Part shown: in pieces, positions 1-10,826 of the stretch
How the letters are laid out: each line of letters starts with the position of its first letter
Position numbering within the stretch: position 1 is the first letter of the stretch
NCBI GenBank assembly: GCA_000444245.1
Contig: ATSW01124771.1
Location: 1 to 22,347, forward strand
Direction of reading: 5' to 3'
DNA length: 22,347 nt
From: Botryllus schlosseri
Lineage: Eukaryota; Chordata; Ascidiacea; Stolidobranchia; Styelidae
Position numbers and translations under genes: made by a program
The notes under the pieces: model-generated
What the model was told of the DNA's origin: nothing
Database searches by the model: none
Seen by the model: only the letters and a program-made list of their open reading frames with translations

Positions 1-287
1 TAGGCCTGTCCTTGCAAACTGAGACCAGCGGTATACAGAGGTGACCCGCAATATTTACAAGTAACAATATTATTGACTTAATTCATTTTACATTCGTAAA
101 TGTTTCAGACTTTGCGAGGCAAGAACATGACTGTACACTGGATTTTCACATGTTATCGACTTTGATGCTTAGGAAGATAAGTCTTGTTTTAATCCGGCCC
201 GCTCTTATCAGACAACTAAAAGGTCATCAACATTCAAGTGGCGCGTGCAATGGTTCGTAAATTGCCGAAAAGGGTGACCACCCGTAC
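1..287 (+). mobile_element. hAT DNA transposon remnant, right part, cut by window edge
   Basis: This stretch aligns in the same orientation with 21066-21389: both carry a CCTGTCCTTGC start, a GGTATACAGA block, an AAGTCTTGTTT block, a GGTTCGTA block and a GGCCGAAAA-like block. The other copy ends in GCCCACCCCTG, the usual outer end of a hAT terminal repeat; here the end is worn to GACCACCCGTA. The left end lies outside the window, so no target duplication can be tested. The copy lacks a short piece present in the other one. No coding capacity is seen. Confidence 0.6.
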
Positions 288-1010
288 TATAGCGGGTACC
301 ATCGTGAAAAACCGACTATCGCCTCTTCGCTCAGTCGCATCACGCTTTGTCAACTTTTCAAGTGTAAAACTTTGAATCAGCAATATCATTGTATTGGAAA
401 TGGGGGAATTATATATTTTGAATACTAGAATGTTTTGTAAATAGTGCCAACCAAAACCGAATACGGTACCCGAGTGTTTCGGTTCTGAGTCGAGTATCAG
501 GATTCGAGTCAAGTTGGATCTACAAGTACTATTCATTATGTGGTCATAACAATACGAAAGATGTGGAAAATTCAAATGCGCACCTATTTTACTATCAAAA
601 ATAATATGTGAGTTCTACAGCATATGATCATACCTATTTAATTTTACTTCTGATAATGCTCTGGGTTGATCACGACCTCTCTGCTAAAGTGCTTGCATAG
701 CTTTGTATGCTACTACATGCTACGTATGCTACGATATGACCAATCGAGGTTAAGGTATCGAGTTATCCATCGAACCACCATAAACAGTAAACGTGGGTAT
801 TTATTTGTGTATACATTTGCTTATATTCTCCGTGGCTCCAGTCATACATGATGATCCCAAGGAACATATTACATGCGCGCGTCTGTACCATTGTAGCTAC
901 ACACTGATATATAGTCTATATGTCGCCTTTAGGTATTTCTTTTAGATATTTAACATGTTTGTTGTTTTTATTGTGGTTTACGGGGAAACAGTTCGCTATC
1001 TCTCTCTCAC
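288..1010. other. No gene recognised; probable intron after the last visible helicase exon
   Basis: No frame on either strand gives a recognisable protein. Because the exon at 1011-1818 on the minus strand ends in a GTGAGA donor, this stretch should be the start of the following intron. The next expected coding piece (helicase motif VI, of the form NRxCVALSRAK) is not found here on either strand. Confidence 0.6.
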
Positions 1011-1818
1011 CTCTTCATTGCTCCTGACTAGAGATAGGAGGATAATGTCGTTTTCTTCGCCCTGAAAATTGTCAACTGAAGTAACATGAACTTCCTCCAT
1101 ATTTTCAGTCATGGCGTTACGGAATGCAAACAGTTGCCCAGAGTACATGGTCAGGATGGTAATCTGCTTCGAATGGTATCCCTGTTTGAGAAGGTAGTCG
1201 CAGAGTGCCACTAGGAAGTCCACCTCGTGAGCATTTTGCCTCGATTTCACATCCTTCAACCGTTGCTCCGCAATATCGTGAGAAATGAAAAACATGGGCT
1301 TCGTAATTCCGGTGACTCTGCCGCGATGGTTAACACTTTCATGGCCCTTCAGATCAGAATAAATCCTGGGTCGAAGCAGGTCGGCGATCTCCGGCCTCAT
1401 GCGATGTTGCACATTCAGCGTGACATGCGGTATTTTTGCCTTTATCATTCTTTCGAATAGAGATGTATCCAAGTGATACCGTTTAGTCAATTCGTGAACT
1501 GTTGCGGAGGGCTTCAGCTGCTGATGGTCGCCGATCAGGATGAGATGTTGCGTTGACTCGGGCATGGCAGTTATTATATGCGCCTCCATGACTTCAGCTG
1601 CCTCTTCCACCACAACAATCTTACTATCAAGCTTGTAAATTAAATTGCGGTATTTGGCAGCTCCAGTTGTTGTAGCGGCGACAACATCAGCTTTTTTCAA
1701 TATTGCTGCATGTACACGGCGTTCGATTTCACGCGCTTCTTTCGCAAGACGGCTGTATTCCATGATCGTACCGTATAGTCCTTCAAGGGTTTCGCCACGC
1801 CAACGATTGACCCATGTC
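1011..1818 (-). CDS. ZNFX1: ZNFX1-like helicase, exon with motifs II to V
   Basis: Largest exon of the gene, 808 bases. It starts after an acceptor (TTTATAACAG) as the third base of a codon and ends in phase 0 before a GTGAGA donor. In order the protein shows ADVVAATTTGAAKY (start of the conserved core), VVVEEAAEVMEAH (Walker B, motif II, of DEAA-like type with Glu first), LILIGDHQQLKPS (motif III), LNVQHRMRPEIADLL (motif IV region), TILTMYSGQL and VDNFQGEENDIILLSLVRSN (motif V). These are the hallmark motifs of the UPF1-like branch of SF1 helicases, and the exact wording is that of ZNFX1. Motif VI and the zinc fingers are missing because the gene continues beyond the left edge. The open frame runs on to 996, but the reading after the donor is not homologous. 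Very sure of the family; the symbol is by homology. Confidence 0.96.
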
Positions 1819-2519
1819 CTGTTATAAAAATTATTTAAGTGATGCGTGCCGAGTTCTTGGCAACCGTCAAAATACGTTATTTTTAAAATAGAAATAACAA
1901 CAGTATCGTGCATGAATTGGTATAGACTTTGCACAGCTGGGCACTATCAAAACTCTTTTATCGTTTTCAATCAGCATATTGTATGATAAACTCTGCAGGA
2001 GGATTTCACGAATCTAGAATCCTAGTTCTTGTACCAAATGTTCAGAGTGCAAAACATCCCCATGCTTGGTAGCTACGTAAAGTGCATAAAATCTACGTAG
2101 CTCATTGACGTAGTTTATGAAAAATTGCACGAAGAGATTAGAGATACTGTTACTGTTGCTGTCAAGGGCACTGCGATCTAAACATGATGTGGACTCGCAT
2201 TGTGAAGTACAAGAAATGTTTTATCAGCTTCCATTGTCCTCATAAAGTCAGCGTATTCGAACGGCAGCTAAAGGATTTACACGAATTCTACCATTCTACT
2301 CTAGTTCTATGGTATTGACATTTTCAGCGGAGTCATTCATAAAATTCAAGTGGAGCCGGTTGTTTGAAAAGTAGCTCCGGTTCCAATGTATTGCATAAGA
2401 TGCTATTCTAATACTAATGGCTTAATTCCCATAATTTCACGATAATCGTTCACAAAATTAAGAATTTTTGCCTCAGTCGCGCTTGTTTTCCAACCAACCA
2501 GTAACCATGTTCAAATCGT
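1819..2519. other. Intron sequence, nothing recognised
   Basis: First part (on the plus strand) of the 7905-base intron between the exons at 1011-1818 and 9724-9892. No transposon end, RNA gene or coding frame is recognised. It contains stop codons in all frames at ordinary density for AT-rich DNA. Confidence 0.6.
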
Positions 2520-2636
2520 CCATACGTACATATCTACATACATACATACATATCTACATATCTACATACATACATACATACATACATATATACATACATA
2601 CATACATACATACATACATACATACATACATACATA
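2520..2636. repeat. (TACA)n microsatellite with TATCTACA variants
   Basis: About 117 bases of nearly pure four-base repeat (catacatacata), interrupted in its first half by tatctacata units and once by tatata. The second half is the purest. It lies in an intron and would be length-polymorphic. The long apparent reading frame through it is only the repeat read as Tyr-Ile-His-Thr. Confidence 0.95.
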
Positions 2637-3388
2637 GGCGCCATATCTGGGTAGGCTGGATATACCACGAGTGCTCTGTAATTACTGTATTGTGGGTATT
2701 GGGTATACCCACAATTTCGTCATCAGCACGACACCGATGGCCAATTGTGTGGTTCGAAAAATAATGCTCACCATGCCTGTCAAAAAACGGGATTGATGCT
2801 TATGTGAGCTGGGCAATGTAACTACCTAGTAACGAGACGAATATATAAGCGATGTCAGATGGTAAAAATCTGACCTTGCTGCACATGTCGATTTGGGCGC
2901 GCATGCCGCACGCTGAGAAACAGCTTTTTTCTGAACTGGATGAGCAAAGGCACGTTCTTTGTTGATATTTTTTTAAATCGCAACGCGATCGCATCAACAA
3001 TTAAGCGATCGCATATAAGATACGAACGATATGTATTTATATCAAATGGCGTGTATGAAGGAACGTCAAGAATACAGCATATAAGTGTATATCGTAAAAC
3101 TAGGTTTTAAAATGGTGGTCGCCTAGGGTAGTGGGAAGAACAAACCAATCGACAGAATACACAGCAACGCTCACAGCACCACAAGAAAAACTAACGAGGT
3201 ATCAGAAATGGCACCTCGTCAATATTTATAGACTATCTGAGTCACATGGTGGCTAAGTGACCGATCCAGTAACTAGTAGGTGATCTTCTAACACATTGAT
3301 TAGGGAAGGGTTATCTGTCTGTATCATAAGATAATGTATAGTCATATTACAAGGATATGTAGGAGCAGGATCATAAATTTGAGCATTA
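2637..3388. other. Intron sequence, nothing recognised
   Basis: Between the microsatellite and the outer hAT element. No coding similarity and no terminal repeats are seen. A small inverted pair around GCGATCGC occurs near 2985-3014. Confidence 0.5.
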
Positions 3389-3904
3389 TCATTTGTCAGT
3401 GTTGGGATGACTCGAGTCAGCTTTTTCACATGAATTGACTCGATAAATTTGCAAAATGACTTGACTTGACGTTTCAGAAATGCGGATTGACTCCTGACTC
3501 GGAGCAAAATTTACGGGTCAATTTCAAATCATCAAGAAATCGGTGTCGATAAAAATGGCTGTATACTTTACAAATGTTCGGTTTGTTCACGATGCGCTAG
3601 TGTGAATTTAGACAGCGATAAATCTCATTCATTCAATGATTTTGCGTTTTAGTGAACCTCCATTGTTCTATCACAAATACATTGAATGTTTACACCGTAC
3701 GTTGACGTAGTAGTAAAGTAATATCAACAAGGAATCTTTCTCTGTTCTATAGACTGGTCAGGTCATTGGTGCTAGGCGATCACCTTAACCACACCACTTG
3801 TATGATTTAAATCAAATTAGAATTTAGTTTACAAGTTTATATTACTAGTCAAGCATTGGCGCAGGCTTAAATTGTATCCCATTGATTTGCAGTAGGGTCG
3901 TGTA

Positions 3905-5132
3905 CAGAGGTGGTTAAAGTAGTCAAGAAAGCTACTCTCAAGTATAATTAGAAGTAGCGACGAAAAAATCTACTTAAGTACGAGTAGAAGTACTTCTTCC
4001 ATAAGCAACCTAAGACTACTTGAAGTAGAAGTAGAATTGACTGACTTTAAATCCCCTCAAGTAAGTAAGTATAGTTGTGAAAACGATCGTAATTCGTTCG
4101 CATGGTTTGTCAAAAGCTGCAAATTAAGCTATGCGGAAGGTGCAGAGCTTGATTCATTTTAATGTATACCAGGAGGTATCCAATTCTCGACAGCAGATGC
4201 ATTCGTCCGCATCATGGGATGAAAATGATAGTATTGATATGGAAATGCGATACAAATCCTCTGTTTACTCGAACACCCCGTTTTAGAAGATATCATGGTA
4301 TGGCGCCCTCCCCCATATCATAAGGCCCGTAGTCGAAGAGCAATGCGGAGAAGTTGTATAAGGTGTAAAGACTTCGAGCGATTAGTAAACGATAATAAAA
4401 AATATGTTGAATCGTAAAAAGGCCATATTGTGTAACTTTATTTCCGGAAATTAAAGACATTTCTACCTTTGCTTTTATACTTCAACATGTATGTTCTCCA
4501 GAAAAAATAACTGAAACTAATTAGAACTTAAAGTATGATACTGGGAATTGAAAGAGAAATATGAAGACTATTTCTAAAGGCGGAAAATGTATTTCATGTC
4601 TTTGGTCCAGAATATTTCAAATGCGGTATGCTAAAATGGGACTTTTCCAGATTAGGACACACCATGGACTGCTAGATTGGGATACATCAGCTTCAAACGT
4701 TATGATGGGCCATATATACTGCGATGAAATATTTCATATGTACGACAACGCGGCGTGAACGGAACCAGGCAACCCGCTACCTAAATTATATTCACCGATA
4801 CTTTGGTGAAATCATATTAGTCACTCCATATCCACTGTGCGCGAATCGCGACGAAAATTCTGGGCTTTACTCAACTTTTATGAAAATTAAATGTTGAGAC
4901 TCTGTGAAAACATAACCCCGAAATTCCTCAGGCTATCTTCGTGATTGGAGGATCAAACTACTTCTACTTGACAAATTGAAAATAGCGAAAAGTAAATAAG
5001 TAGATAACAAAATTTTACGAAGTAAGAGTAGAAGTAGCGGGAAATTAGACCTACTTGAGTAAGTACCACAGTAGCGGAAAACTACTTGAGTACTTCAAAA
5101 AAGTAGAAGTACTTCGTTACTGACCACCTCTG
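3905..5132 (+). mobile_element. hAT MITE, copy 1 (AGTAGAAGTACTT family)
   Basis: Ends are CAGAGGTGGTTAAAGTAG on the left and the inverse of CAGAGGTGGTCAGTAACGAA on the right. A perfect 8-base duplication gtcgtgta sits at 3897-3904 and 5133-5140, which proves a hAT-type insertion. Both subterminal zones are filled with AGTAGAAGTA/ACTACTTGAGTAC words. 1228 bases, with no open frame that resembles transposase; the 65-codon frame at 4561-4758 is not conserved as a protein in copy 2. It sits inside the older hAT element at 3397-6738. Same family and orientation as 14234-15522. Confidence 0.93.
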
Positions 5133-5184
5133 GTCGTGTATCATATCAATTCTTTTCCCCGTTCTAAGGTTTCATATTCTAAGC

Positions 5185-6370
5185 CAGGGGTCGGGAACCT
5201 TTTTCTTTCGAAGAGCCATATTATCCCTAATTTTTTTCATTTTAACTCGCAAAGAGCCATACATCTACATTCATTTTTACGTCACAATTGAAAATTTTAA
5301 CTCACTACGTGGGATTCGTCGTGTGCGCCACATTTTCTCTGTAAAACCTTGTACTGATCATGCTGGATGGCTTATTTGAGCTTGCGAAACTTGAGTTACA
5401 TGAACGTAGGTTCGTCGTGATGCTTCTTTAAAATTCGTAGGTGGAGTCCAACATGATCACTACAGCAGAATATACCATGACACATCACAGACATGGGGTC
5501 AGGGGAGGCAAATGAGACAGTGCCTCACCAGTGCCCCAACTGTCGCCAGGATGAGTAAACGAAACTTGTGAAACCTTCAATTAGAATTGGAATTTTCTAT
5601 CGATGGTCATGGAAAAGAATGACTAAAATTTGAACATTTTTTCTCCCAAAATCACACAATGTGCACATTTATTGTTCCAAAATAATGCGCGAAACGAGAG
5701 GTAAGGCACAGACGGGCCAAGCCTCATCATTGATAGCGCAATTCATCGTAAATAGCTTAGAATTCATTGTAATCGATATTATCATTGTAATCGATATTAA
5801 TCGAATCTAACTGTCGCACTGATTCCGAAAATCTAAATGCTGATCGACGTCTAACTCTCAAATCATTTGGCGTTCGGCGGTAACATATAACGTTGCGCTG
5901 CATTTTATCGTCGGACTTGCGAATCAAGAACGTGGATAGCTGCGACGTTGTTTGTAATTCGAGTTTTCAATTAGGAATGTCACTCCCACGGCAGTTCATA
6001 TCTCACTGTAGATCGGAAAGACAATTTGTATTTAAAAACTGCGATGTAATACAGTAGTCGCCATGTATGCTATTCTCTTTGATCAATCAACATATCGTGG
6101 AATCCAAGATTTCGAGTCAAGTACATCGATATTGGTCGCCGGCGCGACAGCAACTTAAATTTGAGGATTTTGAAAAGGTTGTTTTGAGCCCTGAATTTGC
6201 ATTGTCTTTACCTCTTAAAGACATTTTTATACTGCCACAAGAGTAATTATTCTGCCCGTGATGACAATTTACTAACAAGTTGCTGCAATACTGATCAATT
6301 CAGTACAAAAATATAAATTTGGCAAAGAGTCATATCTGACACCCAAATTAGCCATAGGTTTCTACCGCTG
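5185..6370 (+). mobile_element. hAT element, CAGGGGTCGGGAACC type, nested
   Basis: The left end CAGGGGTCGGGAACCTTTTT followed by GAAGAGCCATA is a common hAT terminal sequence. The worn right end reads AGCCATAGGTTTCTACCGCTG. Duplications are ttctaagc (5177-5184) and ttctatgc (6371-6378), one mismatch. 1186 bases, no transposase recognised. It is nested in the 3397-6738 element, separate from and 52 bases to the right of the MITE at 3905-5132. The divergence of its two ends suggests it is older than that MITE. Confidence 0.82.
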
Positions 6371-6965
6371 TTCTATGCTCTATTGTGGTGGATAATTAAA
6401 GACTGCGGGTATACAACAGCTGCGCATTTTAGCTATACAACGCCTTTTTGCATGTATATTCAACTCTATATCCCTCAATTTAAAATAAATGGCGACTCAA
6501 TTTCAATTGCAAACAGCCGGCAAATGCAATGACTTAATCATGCCTCGTACTTCACTTGAATTGCGACTTGACTTGAATCGACTTGACTCGAGTCATCTGC
6601 AGAAATCGAGTGACTTGACTTTACTTGACTCGAGTCACTTTCAAAAATCGATCGTCTTGACGTGACTCGAGTCAAAATGTGCAATGACTCGAGATGACTT
6701 GTGACTGAAGGTAGTGACTTACGGTAATCCCAACACTGTCATATGTCCTATTAGTGAAAAAGTAAAATTCCAACAAGACAGCAACACCTTGGATTTCCTG
6801 AATCCTATTGAAAATCAAGATGTAGTCGATGAGAACACTAAATTCGGACATCATATTCTATTAATCGAGTACGTTCGCGAGTGCAAATGGATAAAACATG
6901 CTGCCTTCGTAAATGTATCGACTTGAAATGATCGTGAGAAGGAATTGACATGTCTCTTTAATGGC

Positions 6966-7470
6966 CAGAGGTGGTCAGTAATAAAGTACTGATACTTTTG
7001 GTGGAACTCAGCTACGTTTAGTCTACCTGTCACAGACTGCTTCCACTTCTCCTGCAATTTTGGACGCCAAGCTACTCACTTTTTACATTTTAGAGCTTGC
7101 CAAGAAGAAAGTAGCTTGAATAGATTTGTATCATACTTATGCGCGAAAATTACATAACAAACTTCCAATGTTGGCCATGTATCATCGTAACAGGATATAA
7201 TTTCGAAAGTTACACGTATCAGTATTACCCATACCCATTTCACGTTGAATGCGAAAAGGATGCTTGCTATTTCGAAAGCCTATCACTGGCGATTGACCGC
7301 CAAAAGTTTGCGAGGCATCGTCCCGATCTACCTCCTGAAATTATACGAGTGATTTTCACACCTCCCGCTTTCTACTACTACATCAAGTAGTTTTAACTAG
7401 TCATGATAGAATTGCTACTGTTACTTGTAATTGAGTAGCAACTCACAAAAACACTTCTACTTTTACTAGA
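6966..7470 (-). mobile_element. Diverged relative of the AGTAGAAGTACTT hAT MITE, inverted
   Basis: It begins CAGAGGTGGTCAGTAATAAAGTACT, the same as the right end of the copies at 3905-5132 and 14234-15522 read in reverse, so it lies in the opposite orientation. Its far side (about 7370-7470) has worn ACTACTACATCAAGTAG, TTGAGTAGC and CTTCTACTTTTACT words expected of the other end. No clean terminal CCACCTCTG and no target duplication could be found there, so the right border is approximate. The interior is unlike the two good copies. The 83-codon frame at 7139-7390 has no known similarity. Confidence 0.55.
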
Positions 7471-7471
7471 G

Positions 7472-7640
7472 CAGATGTCTCAAGCACGCGGCCCGCAAGA
7501 TCATTTTGTGCGGCCCGCGTCGGCATTTTAAATTTTCAAGTACTCAACAACAGTTGACTGCCATATATCTTTTCTAGATTTGAGAACTTGAAATTCACCC
7601 CTAATTTCTCCAAAAACCGTAAACTACTCATCAAACTTCA
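7472..7640 (+). mobile_element. hAT left end (CAGATGTCTCAAGC, GCGGCCCGC)
   Basis: The sequence CAGATGTCTCAAGCACGCGG followed by CCCGCAAGATCATTTTGTGC is the typical left end of a hAT family whose ends read 'ctcgcggcccgc'. No matching right end was found before the LINE fragment that follows, so only the left end is supported and the given end is nominal. It may have been truncated. Confidence 0.5.
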
Positions 7641-7956
7641 ATATCTCAACACTTTAAGAAGCTGCCATGCAATGGAAGAGCTGCTATTACTGCATATTAC
7701 CTGTTCATGATGATAAAACATAACCCGTTGACGATTCGTGACTGAAAATTGTGATTTCGACTTATGTGCGATATTCCAACTCGGACTGACTGGGTGATAG
7801 AATGAAAATGACTCGAGTGGAGTCGGTTCATACGTCAAAATGAGAGAAGGACTCATCACTTGGAACGCCGTGGGTTTGTAAAGCCATGGATGCAATAAAC
7901 TATCCAGCTGTCGTGAGGAATAGCAATATATAAAAAGTCTAGCGGGCGTTGCGTAG

Positions 7957-8611
7957 TGTAGCGGATTTCGCTTTCTAAGCGGTCGTTATGGTAAACATCG
8001 CCAAATTGTCACAAAACAGTTTCAACTTCAAGGGTGCCTGCCAACTGCCAAGGTTTGGAATAACCTTCCAGAAGAATATAGATCGATGCAGTACAACCAG
8101 TTCAAGATCCAATGCCGCAATTTTCTTGTTTCAAAATACTGAAATAGTTATAATTTGTAATGACTGTGATGTACTGTTCCACTTGCTACATTTTCCTCTG
8201 TTGTTGTTGTTGAAAAATACTCTCATGGTTCATGATTTGCTATGACTGTGATGTAATACTATTCCACTTGCTAAGTCTTCATTGTTCTTGCTTTGATGCA
8301 TAATTTTTGCTGTGCACACTGTGTACACTGTGTATTGTGTAACCAGTACTATGCTTGGATGTTTACTGCTGATTTTCCATGAATTTTATCTTTTGTAGTA
8401 TTTATGTTCATTGGTTAACTGTCATAATCGTTAGTCTTGATAGACTTACATCTTGCCATATTTACTCGTTTATGGCTCCGCTAGGTGGCGACTGAATCTA
8501 AGACCTTCCGGTGCCCCGTCGTCTCCCAATCCATACCAATTTACATGTTGTGTCTGTTGGTGAGATGAATAAAAGCATACTGACTGACTGACTGACTTGA
8601 CTGACTGACTT
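7957..8611 (+). mobile_element. LINE (CR1/L2-like) 3' end: reverse transcriptase tail, 3' UTR and (ACTG)n tail
   Basis: From 7957 a frame is open to a stop near 8144. It contains AKVWNNLPEEYRS followed by an FK...C.NFL pattern, the typical C-terminal tail of non-LTR retrotransposon reverse transcriptases. About 430 bases of 3' UTR follow, then GATGAATAAAAGCATACTG, and the element closes with an (ACTG)n array at 8579-8611, as in LINE groups that end in short tandem repeats. The copy is strongly 5'-truncated, as is usual for LINEs. Its tail adjoins the hAT element at 8634. The exact 5' border and target duplication are not clear. Confidence 0.75.
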
Positions 8612-8633
8612 CTATAGCCTGCTTGATGTATGG

Positions 8634-9300
8634 CAAGGGTCGCCAACTCAAAACGGGTCGCGGGCCACTTTTCAAATTTCGTAGAGGCCGCGGGCTGCAT
8701 GAATTCAATATCGAAATAAAAGATGCCTCACAGTTTGACAATCAAATTTTAGAACTACATCAGTAAAAAGCTGTTGTCTCTAACATGGGCGACGCGCATA
8801 GCCATAGTTACCATAAGTTACATTTCATTAAAGAAATACAAATGTAACAAAAATATAACGATCATCACTTTCATTTTATTTTGAACTCTGAGCTGCACAT
8901 GATTCCGGACAAAACTTTTCAGCGAGTACATAAGGAGTCAATATTGGGGTTAGCTAGACACGTTACTTGTTGGGAAACTATCTCGCCGTGAAGCTTGATC
9001 CTGTGGGTTAGCCTCAAGTTGTTTTCCAAGCATCTCGGTATTGGCAGTGTCTGTGCCATTGCATACCATATCAGCTAATTCTAGCTTCATGGAATGCTAT
9101 TAACATCACCGAAGCCGTATCAGGTAGTGAGGAATAGTGATGTTGGTCACAAGACAATAGCTTATTTTGAACAACAACATTATTTTTAAACTAAAATAGA
9201 TTTCAGCATTTCAAAATACTTAAATAAGCATTCACCCGAAATCTCAAATCAGACCACGGGCCGCAAAATGTGACCTCGAGGGCCGTATGCGCATCTAACG
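8634..9300 (+). mobile_element. hAT element, CAAGGGTCGCCAACTC type
   Basis: The left end CAAGGGTCGCCAACTCAAAA followed by GGGTCGCGGGCCAC is a classic hAT terminal region. Toward the right, GACCACGGGCCGCAAAATGT GACCTCGAGGGCCG (9254-9287) is the inward part of the right end. The last bases are worn (CGTATGCGCATCTAACGC) and no duplication of ATGTATGG was found, so the right border is approximate. The piece 9201-9286 recurs at 19698-19777. No intact transposase was found. Confidence 0.68.
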
Positions 9301-9723
9301 CTCATTCAATTGAGCTTTGACAATGACATGTTCAATAGCCTACAGGTCACAATAGCCTATAGTACCAATTGCAGTTTAACTGGCAATCAGGCAGAGTGTC
9401 GATGGCTGGGCGAGGGTGTAACGTTCTTCAAGTTAGCAGGTAGCATTTCAGGCGTCAACTAGACCAGATGACAACGTGACCGTGATTACAACAGGGCGGC
9501 GTAACAGTGATTTCACTTTCAATCATTAGCTGTCGAATTCAGCCATTAAGCAGTTAAAATGTTTTGAAAGCACACCGACCCCTCTGATAGAGTAACATAA
9601 ATGGCTCCTTCAACCCCCTCTGCGGTCTACATTGGACCCAGGATTGCTGGCAACGATGCTGCTCATTTCATCGTTCGTCGTTTGTCAGTGCTTAGGCTGC
9701 ACATATACATCGGGTTTTCCTAC
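9301..9723. other. Intron sequence next to the 3' splice donor side, nothing recognised
   Basis: This lies between the hAT element and the end of the exon at 9724-9892. Several CAG starts are present but no hAT terminal pair. Plus-strand frames beginning at 9601 and 9632 extend across the antisense of the exon and are not supported. Confidence 0.45.
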
Positions 9724-9892
9724 CTATACAAACGCCATCTGTCTCCCAGTGTCAAATCATGTACATCAACGACAGAATCTTCCTCTTCCTTTGTCATCAG
9801 CGATGTTTCTCCAAGCAGCTGTCGTATTGCGAGCTCACATTTTTTCACGCTGTATTCTGATCGTCCGTGTGTTATATTTTGTTCATTTTTGC
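9724..9892 (-). CDS. ZNFX1: ZNFX1-like helicase, acidic linker exon
   Basis: A 169-base exon, bordered by acceptor GAATATTTCAG and donor GTAGGA, entering in phase 1 and leaving in phase 2. Its protein has a basic start, then VKKCELAIRQLLGETSLM, an acidic run TKEEEDSVVDVHD and LTLGDRWRLY. The split Arg codon then joins to TWVNRWRGE in the exon at 1011-1818. This matches the ZNFX1 linker between the two helicase halves, where human reads roughly 'EIEDVWQLDLSSRWQLYRLW' by recollection. The frame has no initiator Met, so ordinary ORF finding misses it, and it is overlapped by longer but meaningless plus-strand frames. The phase match on both sides makes the call strong. Confidence 0.9.
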
Positions 9893-10826
9893 CTGAAATA
9901 TTCGCAACTAAATCATACTTCTGTTATACTATTTGTAGCAGGGACATCTCACCTGTCACGTACCGAGAACTTCGCCCCTTTCTTCCCTTCATTTTATCTT
10001 CATGAAACACATCTACGATGTAAAGCACATTCGACAATATTCCCAACGTGTAAAGAATTAGTCGCATTATCCTGTTACGCAATGCACGGAATGCATTGCG
10101 TTTGCATATTCTACAAACATAGGCGCTAGAGTCGTTTGCAGAAGTGGACATACTTATTTGGCACTCAACAACAGTTGAAACACTTCGTTGTTGACCGCAC
10201 CTGCCTTTACGAGCGGTGCGCACCAAGGCTGGCCCGCACCAGTTTTCCGGCAGATTTTCTATTATATTTCAATTATCTTCTCTACTGCAAAACAGGAGAC
10301 TGAAGGCTTTTACATTAATTCGAGAAGTAGAGCACACAATTTTAAATAGGTTCAGAATTCTAGAACGCTTTACGCCGTGACATAGATTTCATGGTCTACT
10401 TTCAACAATTTCGTTAAGACCAGTAATATGTGAAAGCTAATAAGATTTTTCAAACAAAATTTGAAGATATTTGACAGTACAATTTAGCGACAATCGACAG
10501 TATAATGGAATCTAGCAAACAGAGAAGTCGCATTACTTTTAATAGAAACCCAACAGTCAAAATGAAGTTGGTGGTTGTAACAGTACTTCGCTTTTATGAA
10601 ACTTTAATGGAACCACGAATAGCTGGTGTAGGAAAAAATTACTCAATAAATTAGTTTCGATTCTTTGTTTTGCGGTACATATTGATGTTGTAATGCTGGG
10701 TCGATTTTGATTTTTGAAAGATCCACGTTTTTCAAAAAGTTTTACTAGTCGTCAAGCTGAAAAGGGTTGAGAATCACTGGCCTATACAATAAATGCTTTG
10801 GAATAAAGTGACAGAGAAGAACTAAC
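9893..10826. other. 934-base intron containing a hAT right end
   Basis: Intron between the exons at 10827-10988 (donor GTTAGT) and 9724-9892. Apart from the hAT right end at 10779 nothing is recognised. The 100-codon minus frame at 9924-10226 has a Cys-rich look (YVCRICKRNAF) but no family match and no supporting splice sites. Confidence 0.5.
10480..10779 (+). mobile_element. hAT right end (GGGTTGAGAATCACTG)
   Basis: AAAAGGGTTGAGAATCACTG, the inverse of the common CAGTGATTCTCAACCC hAT terminus, ends at 10779 and is followed by gcctatac, the presumed target duplication. No left end with that duplication was found inside the intron. The left limit given is nominal; the element is truncated or its left end is too worn to see. 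Confidence 0.5.

Larger units (their letters stand above)
3397..6738. mobile_element. hAT element with GACTCGAGTC subterminal repeats, host to two nested insertions
   Basis: The left end reads CAGTGTTGGGATGACTCGAG, and the right end is the inverted CCCAACACTG. Flanking 8-base duplications are tcatttgt (3389-3396) and tcatatgt (6739-6746), one mismatch. Many copies of ACTTGACTCGAGTC-like words lie just inside both ends (3411-3520 and 6540-6715), in the manner of transposase-binding arrays. Total 3342 bases, but about 2.4 kb of this is two later insertions (3905-5132 and 5185-6370), leaving roughly 0.9 kb of original element. No transposase is seen, so it is a non-autonomous (MITE-like) family member. 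A worn relative lies at about 16275-16590. Confidence 0.88.

Noticed and set aside
1227-1827. Plus-strand frames at 1227-1460 and 1645-1827.
   Set aside because: They are shadows on the opposite strand of the helicase exon 1011-1818.
2468-2764. A 98-codon plus frame rich in Tyr-Ile-His-Thr.
   Set aside because: It is the translated TACA microsatellite.
7944-7995. tRNA-like sequence: an A-box-like TAGTGTAGCGG and a stem-loop CGC-TTTCTAA-GCG that could be an Arg anticodon arm.
   Set aside because: No B box (GGTTCGANTCC) follows, no acceptor stem closes, and the same bases are read through as part of the LINE reverse transcriptase tail.
9601-10129. Two overlapping plus-strand frames of 134 and 165 codons, one with a signal-peptide-like start.
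   Set aside because: They run antisense to the helicase exon at 9724-9892, which is supported by homology and by phase on both sides; their own products resemble nothing.
9924-10226. A 100-codon minus frame with a CRIC cysteine pair.
   Set aside because: It lies wholly in the 934-base intron, has no family similarity, and no splice borders join it to the gene.
9355-10787. The words gcctata(g) at 9355 and gcctatac at 10780 as a target duplication around a hAT element.
   Set aside because: The interval would contain the helicase exon 9724-9892, the left word is not followed by a CAG terminus, and one base differs.
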